64,000 nucleotides of DNA, from NCBI GenBank assembly GCA_041389525.1, contig JAWKRR010000040.1:1-64000 (forward strand), given 5' to 3'. Positions 21,265 to 30,755 of this stretch are shown here, one piece after another (within the stretch, counting starts at the first letter, position 1; each line of letters opens with the position of its first letter). This stretch comes from JACKFB01 sp041389525. Its GTDB lineage: Bacteria > Myxococcota_A > UBA9042 > PHBI01 > JACKFB01. The notes under the pieces were generated by a model. It was not told the origin of the DNA. It was given only the letters and a program-made list of their open reading frames with translations, and did not search any database. The position numbers were made by a program, and so were the translations under genes.

Positions 21265-21292
21265 TGGACAGTCGCGTCTCGCCCACTACACT
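21265..21292 (+). promoter_or_regulatory. Predicted promoter of the ClpX-like gene
   Basis: -35 TGGACA (21265-21270), a 16-bp spacer and -10 TACACT (21287-21292), the same -10 and spacing as rRNA promoter P1. The ATG at 21300 begins 7 nt after the -10 and has no Shine-Dalgarno, so the transcript would start at or next to the A of ATG. Confidence 0.6.
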
Positions 21293-21299
21293 TCGCCTC

Positions 21300-22358
<1,059 letters not shown>

Positions 22359-22361
<3 letters not shown>

Positions 22362-22389
22362 CAGGCTCGCCTCATCGGCTGGCCTGTCA
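22359..22389. terminator. Hairpin between convergent clpX-like and alaS genes
   Basis: Perfect 8-bp arms TGACAGGC (22359-22366, including the stop codon) and GCCTGTCA (22382-22389). There is no T-run, so its strength as an intrinsic terminator is uncertain, but its place between convergent ends fits a bidirectional role. Confidence 0.45.
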
Positions 22390-22397
22390 GACGGGAC

Positions 22398-25067
22398 TCA
22401 TCCAGCGAGGGCAGCCTCCGCCGCGGCGTAGAACGCCTCGACCGCCGCGTCGACGCCGCCGATGTCCGTGCCGCCGGCCTGCGCGAGATCCGGTCGTCCG
22501 CCGCCGCGACCCCCGACCAACGGCGCGAGCTGGCCGACCAGCTTTCCGGCCGGCAGCTTGCCTGCGACGTCGGGCGTGGCCGCCACCAGCAGGCTGACCT
22601 TGTCGCCGTCGACCGCGACCAGCATGAGCGCGCCCGAGCCGAGGCGGGCACGCAGATCTTCGCCCACGCTCCGGAGATCGCGACCGGGGACGCCGTCCAG
22701 GCGCAGCGCGGCGACTCGGAACGCCCCCACCTGGCGAGCGGACCCGAGATCGCTGGCCACCCGAGCGACCTGCAGCGCCGTGCGCGCGGTCTCCAGCTCG
22801 GCGCTGAGGGCCTTTCGGTCCTCCATCAGCTTGTCCACCCGCGAGACGACCTGCTCGGCGCTCGCGTTGAGCCGATCCGCGGTCGCCCGCAGGATGGCGT
22901 CGCGGGCCTGGACCCAGCGCACGGCGTCCATGCCGACGACGCCCTCCACGCGCCGGACGCCCGACGAGATCGCCTGCTCACTGACGACCTTGAACAGGCC
23001 GATGTCGCCGGTGGCGCTGGCGTGGGTGCCGCCGCACAGCTCGGTCGACTGCCCGCCGACCCGCAGCATGCGCACCGTGTCGCCGTACTTCTCCTCAAAG
23101 AACGCGATGGCGCCTCGCTCGATCGCCTCATCGAAGGGGACGACGTCGGTCAGGACGGGCTCGTTGGCCAAGATCAGCTCGTTGACCATGAACTCGACCC
23201 GGGTGATCTCCTCGGGGGTCATGGCGCCGGAGTGGCTGAAGTCGAAGCGCAGACGGTGCGGACCGACCATCGAGCCGCGCTGACGCACATGCGGGCCCAA
23301 CACCTCGCGCAGCGCGTGGTGCAGCAGGTGCGTCGCGCTGTGGTGCTTTCGCGTGTTCATCCGCGCGTCGCTGTCCACGACGAGGCGCACGTCGGCCCCT
23401 TCGCGCAGGGTCCCCTGCTCGACGACGCCCACGTGAACCACGAGGTCGCCGAAGGGCCGCTGCGTGTCCTCGACGCGCACGCGCACCGCAGGCTCTCCGG
23501 CAGCCGTGAGCGTGCCGATGTCGCCGATCTGCCCGCCGCTCTCTGCATAAAAGCTGGTCGTGGGGACGACGATCTCCACGCGCTGGCCTGAGGCCGCCTG
23601 CGGCACGCGCTGACCCTCGACCAGCAGCGCCGCGACGGTGGACTCCGCCACCTCGGTCTCGTAGCCGGTGAACTTCGTGGCCATCCCGGCCTCGACGAGC
23701 GCGTGGTAAGCGCTGAGATCGCCGGTGCCGAAGCGACTCGCCGCACGCGCGCGCTCGCGCTGCTCCGTCATGGCCTCGTCGAAGCCCTCCTGACTGAAGC
23801 GCATGCCGTGGTCATCGAGGATGAGACCGGTGAGATCCGGCGGGAAGCCGTGGGTGTCGTAGAGCTCGAAGGCGACGCGCCCATCGAGCAGCGTCTCGCC
23901 GGCCGCGCTCAGCCGCGCGACCTCCTCATCGAGGCGCTTGATGCCAGCGTTGATCGTGCGGCCGAAGCGCTTCTCTTCTTCCAGCACGATGCGCTGCACC
24001 GTCTCGCGGCCCTCGGCCAGCTCGGGGTAGACGTCCCCCATGCACTCGATGACGTGCGCGGTCGTGTTGACGAGGAATGGCTCGTCGATGCCGAGCATGC
24101 GGCCGAAGCGGATCGCACGCCGCATGACGCGTCGCAGCACGTAACCGCGGCCCTCGTTGTCGGGATAGATGCCGTCCGCCACCAAGAACGCGGCGGCGCG
24201 GCTGTGGTCGGCGATGACTCTCAGCGCGACGTCCGTGCGCTCGTCGGTGCCGTAGGTGACGCCGGCGCGCTTGGCGACCCGCTCCATGATCGGCATGAAG
24301 AGGTCGGTCTCGTAGTTCGACGTCTTCCCTTGCAAGACCGCGGTGATTCGCTCGAGGCCCATGCCCGTGTCGATCGACGGCTTCGGCAACGGCGAGAGCG
24401 TGCCGTCCTCGGAGCGGTCGAACTGCATGAACACGAGGTTCCACAGCTCGAGGTAGCGATTGTCCGCGGCCGGGTCCCCGAAGGGCAGCTCAAGTCCAGC
24501 TGACATCGATGGGCCGAGATCGATGTAGATCTCGGAACACGGCCCGCACGGCCCGGTGTCGCCCATGGACCAGAAGTTCTCGGCGTCGCGGTGGATGCGC
24601 GCGACCGGCACGCCGATCTTGTCGCGCCAGAGCGCGAACGCCTCCTCGTCGTCGGGGTGCACGCTGACGTGCAGCTTCTCGATGGGCAGCGCCACGACCT
24701 GGGTCAGGAACTCCCACGCCATCTGGACGGCGCCTTCCTTGAAGTAGTCGCCGAAGCTGAAGTTGCCGAGCATCTCGAAGAGCGTGTGGTGGCGCGGTGT
24801 TCGGCCGACGTTCTCGAGATCGTTGTGCTTTCCGGACACGCGCAGGCAGCGCTGACACGACGCGGCGCGCGGGTACTCGACAGGCCGAGCACCCACGAAG
24901 AGGTCCTTGAACTGCACCATCCCCGCGTTGACGAAGTAGAGCGTCGGGTCGTCCGGCGGAATCAGCGCGTAGCTCTTCACGACGCGATGGTCGCGGCCGC
25001 CGAAGAAGTCGAGGAAGGCCCGCCGGATCTCGTGGGCGGTTCGCGGTGTGGGGCTCGTCTGGGACAC
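22398..25067 (-). CDS. alaS: Alanyl-tRNA synthetase
   Basis: 889 aa, close to E. coli AlaRS (876). It charges tRNA-Ala and edits Ser/Gly mischarging. Order of domains: class II catalytic core from AHEIRRAFLDFFGGRDH, with motif 2 around GKHNDLENVGRTPRHHT; editing domain with HHSATHLLHHAL and CGGTHASATG (zinc/editing His-Cys set, about residues 570-680); and a C-terminal DHHA1-like domain ending near GGRGGGRPDLAQAGG. The start GTG at 25067 (SQTSPTPRTAHE) has GGAG 6 nt upstream. It lies downstream of recA and pilT; recA-alaS linkage is common in Proteobacteria. Confidence 0.97.
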   Translation of the reverse strand: MSQTSPTPRTAHEIRRAFLDFFGGRDHRVVKSYALIPPDDPTLYFVNAGMVQFKDLFVGARPVEYPRAASCQRCLRVSGKHNDLENVGRTPRHHTLFEMLGNFSFGDYFKEGAVQMAWEFLTQVVALPIEKLHVSVHPDDEEAFALWRDKIGVPVARIHRDAENFWSMGDTGPCGPCSEIYIDLGPSMSAGLELPFGDPAADNRYLELWNLVFMQFDRSEDGTLSPLPKPSIDTGMGLERITAVLQGKTSNYETDLFMPIMERVAKRAGVTYGTDERTDVALRVIADHSRAAAFLVADGIYPDNEGRGYVLRRVMRRAIRFGRMLGIDEPFLVNTTAHVIECMGDVYPELAEGRETVQRIVLEEEKRFGRTINAGIKRLDEEVARLSAAGETLLDGRVAFELYDTHGFPPDLTGLILDDHGMRFSQEGFDEAMTEQRERARAASRFGTGDLSAYHALVEAGMATKFTGYETEVAESTVAALLVEGQRVPQAASGQRVEIVVPTTSFYAESGGQIGDIGTLTAAGEPAVRVRVEDTQRPFGDLVVHVGVVEQGTLREGADVRLVVDSDARMNTRKHHSATHLLHHALREVLGPHVRQRGSMVGPHRLRFDFSHSGAMTPEEITRVEFMVNELILANEPVLTDVVPFDEAIERGAIAFFEEKYGDTVRMLRVGGQSTELCGGTHASATGDIGLFKVVSEQAISSGVRRVEGVVGMDAVRWVQARDAILRATADRLNASAEQVVSRVDKLMEDRKALSAELETARTALQVARVASDLGSARQVGAFRVAALRLDGVPGRDLRSVGEDLRARLGSGALMLVAVDGDKVSLLVAATPDVAGKLPAGKLVGQLAPLVGGRGGGRPDLAQAGGTDIGGVDAAVEAFYAAAEAALAG

Positions 25068-25108
25068 GCGGCTCTCCTTCGGCGTTTGGGGGCGCCGTGA
25101 GACGCGGG

Positions 25109-25136
25109 ATTGTGGCAATGCCGCGGCGCAGGTCAA
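25109..25136 (-). promoter_or_regulatory. Predicted alaS promoter
   Basis: On the minus strand: -35 TTGACC (25131-25136), a 16-bp spacer and -10 CACAAT (25109-25114), within the 91-bp gap between pilT and alaS. The predicted leader is about 35 nt. Confidence 0.5.
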
Positions 25137-25158
25137 CTACGGAGTCGGGCCGACTCGC

Positions 25159-26232
25159 TTATCCGACGCCGATTCCCTCGAACTTCATCCGCAGGTCGGC
25201 GGCGTTGGTCGCGTTGAGGAGGGCCTCTTCCTGGGTGACGCGGCCTGCCTTCCACAGCGCGTGGAGCGCCTGATCGAAGGTCTGCATGCCGTAGCTGCCC
25301 TGCCCTTGCGCGATGGCCGAGGGCAGCTCGTGGGTGCGGTCCGAGTCTGCGATGAGATCCCGGATGAACTCGGTCTGGATGAGGACTTCACAAGCCGCCG
25401 CCCGCCCGCCGTCGACCGTGCGCACCAGCCGCTGGCTCACCACCGCCTTCAGGATCGACGAGAGCTGCTTGCGCACCTGCTCTTGCTGAAAGGGCGGGAA
25501 GAGCCCGATCACACGGCTGATCGTCTCCATCGCGTCCACGGTGTGCAGCGTCGCCAGCACGAGGTGCCCCGTCTCGGCGGCGTGCAGCGCCGTCTCGACC
25601 GTCTCGAGATCGCGCAGCTCGCCGATGAGGATGACGTCCGGGTCCTGGCGCATCGCGGCCTTCAGCGCCCGAGCGAAGCTGCGCGTGTCGCGCCCGATCT
25701 CGCGCTGATTCACCACGGACCGCCGGTCCTCGAAGGTGAACTCGATCGGATCCTCGATCGTGAGGATGTGGCAGGCCCTGTTCTGATTGATGTGCTCGAT
25801 CATCGCCGCGAGCGTCGTGGACTTGCCGGAGCCCGTGGCTCCCGTGACCACGATCAGGCCGCGCTGAGCCATCGCCACGCGCCCGAGGATCGGCGGCAGC
25901 TTCAGGTCGTCAAACCCAAGGATCTTCGGCGGGATGTGCCGCAGCACCAACCCCACGTGGCCCCGCTGCTGGAAGGCGTTGACGCGAAAACGCCCCACCC
26001 CCGCCAGCGTGTACGCGAAGTCCGCCTCCTGACTGGAGTTGAACTGCGCGACGTCCTCGCGGCTAGCCAGCACGCCGAGCCAGCGCGAGAGCATGTCCGC
26101 GGTGACCGGAGGTACGCCCTTCTGGGTGACCATCACCCCGTCTTTCCGAAAGTACGGGGGCTTGGCCACCTTGAGGTGGATGTCCGAGATGCCGTGCTTG
26201 ACGGCGAACTGGAGGATTTGGTCGATCTCCAT
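25159..26232 (-). CDS. pilT: Type IV pilus retraction ATPase, PilT family
   Basis: 357 aa, the usual PilT size. PilT hexamers depolymerise type IV pili and power twitching or S-motility. Motifs: Walker A GATGSGKST, the Asp box around TIEDPIEFTFEDRRSVVNQ, Walker B DPDVILIGELRD and His box GHLVLATLHTVDA. The N-terminus SDIHLKVAKPPYFRKDG is standard. The region FIRDLIADSDRTHEL occupies the place of the PilT AIRNLIRE retraction motif but is altered, so a PilU-like accessory role is possible. No other pil genes are in the window. Confidence 0.88.
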   Translation of the reverse strand: MEIDQILQFAVKHGISDIHLKVAKPPYFRKDGVMVTQKGVPPVTADMLSRWLGVLASREDVAQFNSSQEADFAYTLAGVGRFRVNAFQQRGHVGLVLRHIPPKILGFDDLKLPPILGRVAMAQRGLIVVTGATGSGKSTTLAAMIEHINQNRACHILTIEDPIEFTFEDRRSVVNQREIGRDTRSFARALKAAMRQDPDVILIGELRDLETVETALHAAETGHLVLATLHTVDAMETISRVIGLFPPFQQEQVRKQLSSILKAVVSQRLVRTVDGGRAAACEVLIQTEFIRDLIADSDRTHELPSAIAQGQGSYGMQTFDQALHALWKAGRVTQEEALLNATNAADLRMKFEGIGVG

Positions 26233-26361
26233 CGCGCGCTCGCCACTCTCCGAGTCGGTCGCGGCGGCAAGGACGACTCGCCACCCGCGACTGACTGTAC
26301 CACCGCGCCGGCATCTTCAATACCGGCGCGGGTTACCGAGTCGCGGGCGGCACCCGATTCC

Positions 26362-27393
26362 CTACGCCTCGGCTTGCGGCGCCATGGGAGCCTTGCCCAG
26401 ACCGTGCTTCTCGAGGATCGCCTGCTCGATGACGTTGGCCATCTCGGGGTTCTCGGCGAGCATCTTCTTGGCGTTCTCGCGCCCCTGACCCAGCCGTTCG
26501 CCCTGGTAGGAGAACCAGGATCCCGACTTCTCGATGATGCCGAGGTCCGAGCCCATGTCGACCAGCGTGCCTTCGCGGCTGATGCCCTCGCCGTACATGA
26601 TGTCGAACTCGACCTCGCGGAAGGGCGGGGACAGCTTGTTCTTCACCACCTTCACGCGGGTCCGGTTGCCCATGACGTCGGTGCCCTCTTTGATGGCGCC
26701 GATCCGACGGATGTCCATACGCACCGACGAGTAGAACTTCAGCGCGTTGCCGCCGGTCGTCGTCTCCGGGTTGCCGAACATCACGCCGATCTTCATGCGG
26801 ATCTGGTTGATGAACACGACGCACGCCTGGCTCTTCGAGATGGAGCCCGTCAGTTTGCGCAGCGCCTGCGACATCAGGCGGGCGTGCAGACCCATGTGGC
26901 TGTCGCCCATCTCGCCCTCGATCTCGGCCTTGGGGACCAGCGCGGCGACCGAGTCGATGACGAGGATGTCGATGGCGTTGGACTTCACCAGCATGTCGAC
27001 GATCTCGAGCGCCTGCTCGCCATAGTCGGGCTGCGAGATCAGCAGCTCGTCGGTCTTCACGCCAAGCTTGCGGGCGTAGCCGACGTCCAGCGCGTGCTCG
27101 GCGTCGATGAAGGCGGCGACACCGCCCGCCCGCTGGGCGTTGGCGACGGCGTGCAGCGCGAGGGTGGTCTTACCGGAGGACTCCGGACCGTAGATCTCGA
27201 CGATTCGGCCCTTGGGCAACCCGCCGGTCCCGAGCGCGATGTCGAGTCCGAGCGAACCGGTCGGGATCGTGGCGATCTTGCCGTGCAACAGGTCATCTGC
27301 GCCGAGCCGCATGATGCTGCCCTTGCCGAACTGTCGCTCGATCGATGACACGGTCAGGTCGATCGCCTTGTCCTTCGCTGAATCCCGGCTCAT
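26362..27393 (-). CDS. recA: Recombinase RecA
   Basis: 343 aa. RecA forms the ATP-dependent filament for homologous recombination and triggers LexA self-cleavage. It starts MSRDSAKDKAIDLTVSSIE with AAGGA 7 nt upstream. Walker A is GPESSGKTT. FIDAEHALDVGYARKLGV, IDSVAALVPKAEIEGEMGD, the loop L1 region and FINQIRMKIGVMFGNPETTTGG (L2) follow in order. The promoter contains a long palindrome with GTTCAG half-sites. cinA lies 124 bp upstream on the same strand, as in several other bacteria. Confidence 0.98.
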   Translation of the reverse strand: MSRDSAKDKAIDLTVSSIERQFGKGSIMRLGADDLLHGKIATIPTGSLGLDIALGTGGLPKGRIVEIYGPESSGKTTLALHAVANAQRAGGVAAFIDAEHALDVGYARKLGVKTDELLISQPDYGEQALEIVDMLVKSNAIDILVIDSVAALVPKAEIEGEMGDSHMGLHARLMSQALRKLTGSISKSQACVVFINQIRMKIGVMFGNPETTTGGNALKFYSSVRMDIRRIGAIKEGTDVMGNRTRVKVVKNKLSPPFREVEFDIMYGEGISREGTLVDMGSDLGIIEKSGSWFSYQGERLGQGRENAKKMLAENPEMANVIEQAILEKHGLGKAPMAPQAEA

Positions 27394-27467
27394 AGGTCGT
27401 CCTTGCAGTGGGCGTGTGGTGCGCGGCCAGAGGGCGGCGGTGTGTGTGAGTGAGCGCTCGCTCAACG

Positions 27468-27503
27468 GTGTTCAGTGTTGCCGCAGCACTGAACACTTGT
27501 CAA
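27468..27503 (-). promoter_or_regulatory. recA promoter with palindromic operator (candidate LexA box)
   Basis: A perfect -35 TTGACA on the minus strand (27498-27503) adjoins a 29-bp palindrome (27468-27496) with 10-bp perfect arms GTGTTCAGTG/CACTGAACAC and inner TGC-c-GCA. It covers the spacer and the weak -10 (AACACT at 18 bp). The stretch CTTGACAAGTGTTCAG partly matches the Myxococcus xanthus LexA motif ending GTTCAG. Identity of the repressor is inferred. Confidence 0.65.
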
Positions 27504-27517
27504 GCAGATGAATCTGT

Positions 27518-28765
27518 TCAGTTCGACCCGCCGAGCAGCGCGCGCCGAGCGAGGTCCAAAGCCGCGTAGGCGCTGACAATGCGGTTGCGCTCGCGCTCGA
27601 AGGGCAGGTTGAGCAGGCGGTGCGTCGTGCCCTCCGCGGTCGCGAGCGCGAGGTGCACCGTGCCGACGGGCTTGTCCGCGGTGCCTCCGCCCGGCCCCGC
27701 GATGCCGGTGATCGCCACGCCCAGCGTGCTGCCAGCCGTCTCGCGGATGCCTTCGGCCATGGCCTGCGCGCAGGCCTCGCTGACCGCGCCGTGCTCAGCC
27801 AGCAGCGCCTCGCTCACGCCCAACCGCCGCGTCTTGGCCTCGTTCGAGTAGGTCACCGCGCTCTCGATTAGCACCTGCGACGCCCCGGCGACCTCGGTCA
27901 GCATCGTCGTCGCCAGCCCGCCCGTGCAGCTCTCGGCGAGCGCGATGGTGGCGCCTCGCGCGGCCAGCGCAGCCACGACCGCCCCCGCCAAGCTGCCCTC
28001 CCCCGCCTCGCTGAACACGATCCCGCCGAGCAGCCCGCGCGCCGCGTCCGCCAGCGCGCCAAGTCGCCCAGCCCGCGCCCCGGCGTCCGCGTCCTCAAGG
28101 TGCAGCGTCACCTGAATCGTCGGAAAATGTGCCCGATACGCCACGCGCAGCCCGGGACTACGCGGCAGCCCGTCCAGCAGCGTCGCCACCTGCGACTCGG
28201 TCTTGCCGAAGGTCTTGAACGTGTGGCTCTGGCGCGGACCTGCCGGCACCCGCTCACTCAGCCACGGCAGCAGGTGGTCGGCGGCCAGGGCGTCGACCTC
28301 CCGCGGCACCCCAGGGAAGAAGAAGAACGTGGTGCCGCCTACCAGAAAGCGGACCCCCGGCGCGGTCCCCGCGCGATTGTGCAGCGCGTCGGCCCCCTCG
28401 GGCACCCAGGCCTGGCGGCGGTTGTTGGGCGTCATCGGGTAGCCGCGCTCAGCGAAGCGCTGGGTGATCAGCGCCAGGGTCGGCGCGTCTTCCCTCAAGG
28501 GCACGCCCGCGAAGGCCGCCGCGGCCTCCATGGTCACGTCGTCCTCGGTGGGGCCGAGCCCGCCGGTCACTAGAACCAAGCCAGCCCGAGATCCCGCCAG
28601 CTCCAGCGCCTCGGCGATCTCGCTGACCTCATCGCGCACGGTCTGGCCGGAGCGAAATCCCAGCCCGAGGGACCGCAGCATCGCGCCGAGGCGCGCCGTG
28701 TTCGTGTCGGCGAGGTCACCGTTCAGCAGCTCATCGCCGATCGTGATGATCTCTGCGTGGATCAA
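27518..28765 (-). CDS. cinA: CinA family NMN deamidase / competence-damage protein
   Basis: 415 aa, two-domain CinA. Residues 1-170 are the molybdopterin-binding-like domain (EIITIGDELLNGDLADTN, VLVTGGLGPTEDDVT). The C-terminal part (about 255-415) is the nicotinamide-mononucleotide deamidase domain (IALAESCTGGLATTMLTEV, GVAITGIAGPGGGTADKPVG). It recycles NMN in pyridine nucleotide metabolism, and in some species it is co-expressed with recA during competence. The start is TTG at 28765; its upstream neighbour ends in the same four bases (TTGA). Confidence 0.93.
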   Translation of the reverse strand: MIHAEIITIGDELLNGDLADTNTARLGAMLRSLGLGFRSGQTVRDEVSEIAEALELAGSRAGLVLVTGGLGPTEDDVTMEAAAAFAGVPLREDAPTLALITQRFAERGYPMTPNNRRQAWVPEGADALHNRAGTAPGVRFLVGGTTFFFFPGVPREVDALAADHLLPWLSERVPAGPRQSHTFKTFGKTESQVATLLDGLPRSPGLRVAYRAHFPTIQVTLHLEDADAGARAGRLGALADAARGLLGGIVFSEAGEGSLAGAVVAALAARGATIALAESCTGGLATTMLTEVAGASQVLIESAVTYSNEAKTRRLGVSEALLAEHGAVSEACAQAMAEGIRETAGSTLGVAITGIAGPGGGTADKPVGTVHLALATAEGTTHRLLNLPFERERNRIVSAYAALDLARRALLGGSN

Positions 28766-29310
28766 GGGGTGGCAGCGCGCTTTGTGCTCGCGGCGACCTG
28801 CTCGACCAGCCCGGCCGCGTCGGCGTCGCCCTTGGGCCCGACCGCGGTCACGGTGACCATCACGCCCTGCGCGACCAGCGCGACCATCTCCACGCCGACC
28901 TCGCGGTCATTGGCGGTCAGGGTCCCGCTGAGGCGGCGACCCTTGAAGCCGGCCGCGTTGCTCCAATCCGCGCCCAGGGCGAGGGAGAGCTGGCTGCCGG
29001 TCTCCTTGGAGGCGCTGATGATGTTGTCGCGGATCCGCTCCCACGCGATGTTCTCGGCGCTGGCGGGGCCCTCCTCGATGGCGACGACCAGCAGCGCGAA
29101 GGGGATCGCCTTCTGGGGGTCAGGCGCTCGCTCGAGGACGACCACGGCGGAGTCGCTGCGGGTGGACTCCCACGACGGCGTGCTGACCGCGACGCCGCCG
29201 AGCGCCTCCAGCTTGACCGATTTGTCCAGCGCCGGGACAGCCGCCAGCGCGCCGAGAGGCATCAGCGTGATCAGGAGGAGCGCGGCGAGTCGGGTGCGTG
29301 TGTGCTTCAT
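28762..29310 (-). CDS. Small exported protein of unknown function
   Basis: 182 aa. Start ATG at 29310 with GAGG 6 nt upstream. A cleavable signal peptide is clear (MKHTRTRLAALLLITLMPLG, then ALAAVPAL). The mature protein has alternating hydrophobic strands (SAVVVLERAPDPQKAIPFAL, VEMVALVAQGVMVTVTAVG), like small periplasmic beta-sandwich proteins, with no catalytic motif I recognise. It overlaps cinA by 4 nt and follows glgA by 52 nt. Its job is not apparent from this context. Confidence 0.65.
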   Translation of the reverse strand: MKHTRTRLAALLLITLMPLGALAAVPALDKSVKLEALGGVAVSTPSWESTRSDSAVVVLERAPDPQKAIPFALLVVAIEEGPASAENIAWERIRDNIISASKETGSQLSLALGADWSNAAGFKGRRLSGTLTANDREVGVEMVALVAQGVMVTVTAVGPKGDADAAGLVEQVAASTKRAATP

Positions 29311-29362
29311 CGGGGCCTCATCACTTGAGAGGTTCGGGTATCCCACGGGGGGCGTGCGGCGA

Positions 29363-30742
29363 TCAACCCTGCGCTCGGCCGGCGAGGAGCGAGGCGTACA
29401 GCGCCAAATAGCGCGCGGCAGGGGTGGCCCAGTCCACCGGGCGGACGCGGGCGCGGGCGCGGGCGGCGGCGACGGCGGCGGGGTCCTCGAAGAAGCGGAG
29501 GGCGCGCTCGAGGGTGCTGCGCAAGGCGTCGACCGAGGCGTCCTCGAACACGAAGCCCACGCCGCCCTCGGCGACGTCATCGACCGTGTCGCGCAGGCCG
29601 CCCGTCGCCCGGACGAGCGGCAGCGCCCCGACGCGCATGGCGTGGAGCTGGGTCATGCCGCAGGGCTCGAAGCGGCTGGGGACGCAGACGACGTCGGCGC
29701 CGGCGAAGACGCGGCTGGCGAGGGCTACGTCGAAGCCGTGGACGAACGCGAAGCGCCCGGGGTGGGCGGCGGCGAGGGCTGAGAAGGCGTCGACCAGCGA
29801 GGCGTCGCCTGTGCCTACGACGAGCGCGGTGGCGCCCTGGGCCAGCGCGGCCGGGATCGCGGCGGCGAAGAGGTCGAGGCCTTTCTGGTCGGTCAGCCGT
29901 GACACCACCGCGAAGAGGGGGCCGCGGGCGGGGTCGAGGCCCAGCTCGGCCGCCAGCGCCGCACGACGCACGACGCGGGCCTCTTCGCTGGGGGGCTCGC
30001 CCTCGGTCTCGACGCCGTTGACGATGCCGGTGAGGTCCGCCGCGCGCCACCGCAGCAGCGCGGCCAGGCCAAAACCGTGAGCATCTTCCTGGATCTCGCG
30101 GGCGTAGCTGGGGCTGACCGTCGTGACCGCGTCGGCGTGTTGAATCCCGGCCTTCAGCGGGTTGACCGCGCCCCAGTGCAGCACGCCATCCACCGACGCC
30201 AGCGAGTTCGGCAGGCCGGTCAGGTGGAAGCCGGCCTCGGGGAACGCGCCCTGATAGGCGAGGTTGTGGATGGTCATGACCACGCGCGGGCGGGCCGGGC
30301 CCTGTTCCAGCACCAGCGGCGCCACCAGGCCGGCGTGCCAGTCGTGGATGTGGACGAGGTCGGGCGGGTCGCTGGCCAAGAGCGCGGCGACGGCGCGGGC
30401 GAAGGCGCAGAAGCGAATCGGGTTGTCGGGGTAGGCTCCGCCCGGCGGGCCGTAGAGGTGCGGGCGGTCAAACCAGGCCGGCTCCGACAGCAAGGTGACG
30501 GGGACCCCGCCGAGGCTGCCCTCGTGCCGCGAGAAGGCCGCGTCGCCGAAGGGCATCGACACCAGCGGCCCGGCCTCGGGGGCCGCTCCCAACGCGTTCA
30601 GCGCCTGCCGGTATCCCGGGACGATGACGCGCACGTTCGCACCCAGCGCGGCCTGCGCCCGTGGCAGGCCCGCGAGCACCTCACCCAGCCCACCGCTGTG
30701 CGCCAGGCCGGCCAGCTCGCCCGCGACGTGTACGACCCTCAC
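29363..30742 (-). CDS. glgA: Glycogen synthase (ADP-glucose type, GT5)
   Basis: 459 aa, slightly shorter than E. coli GlgA (477). It extends alpha-1,4-glucan from ADP-glucose. Supporting motifs: DLVHIHDWHAGLVAP, TIHNLAYQGAFP, GIVNGVE, SRLTDQKGLDLFAAAI and the acceptor loop SRFEPCGMTQLHAMRVG with the catalytic Glu. The N-terminal KxGGL signature is altered: the lysine that contacts ADP-glucose is replaced (AHSGGLGEV). The start is GTG with GAGGACG upstream, and glgC lies 13 nt upstream, so the two form an operon. Confidence 0.9.
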   Translation of the reverse strand: MRVVHVAGELAGLAHSGGLGEVLAGLPRAQAALGANVRVIVPGYRQALNALGAAPEAGPLVSMPFGDAAFSRHEGSLGGVPVTLLSEPAWFDRPHLYGPPGGAYPDNPIRFCAFARAVAALLASDPPDLVHIHDWHAGLVAPLVLEQGPARPRVVMTIHNLAYQGAFPEAGFHLTGLPNSLASVDGVLHWGAVNPLKAGIQHADAVTTVSPSYAREIQEDAHGFGLAALLRWRAADLTGIVNGVETEGEPPSEEARVVRRAALAAELGLDPARGPLFAVVSRLTDQKGLDLFAAAIPAALAQGATALVVGTGDASLVDAFSALAAAHPGRFAFVHGFDVALASRVFAGADVVCVPSRFEPCGMTQLHAMRVGALPLVRATGGLRDTVDDVAEGGVGFVFEDASVDALRSTLERALRFFEDPAAVAAARARARVRPVDWATPAARYLALYASLLAGRAQG

Positions 30743-30755
30743 GGCGTCCTCGCGC

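Noticed and set aside
27446..27465. Second palindrome TGAGCG-CT-CGCTCA near recA as another operator
   Set aside because: It is short, GC-rich and downstream of the promoter core; chance occurrence is likely in this composition.
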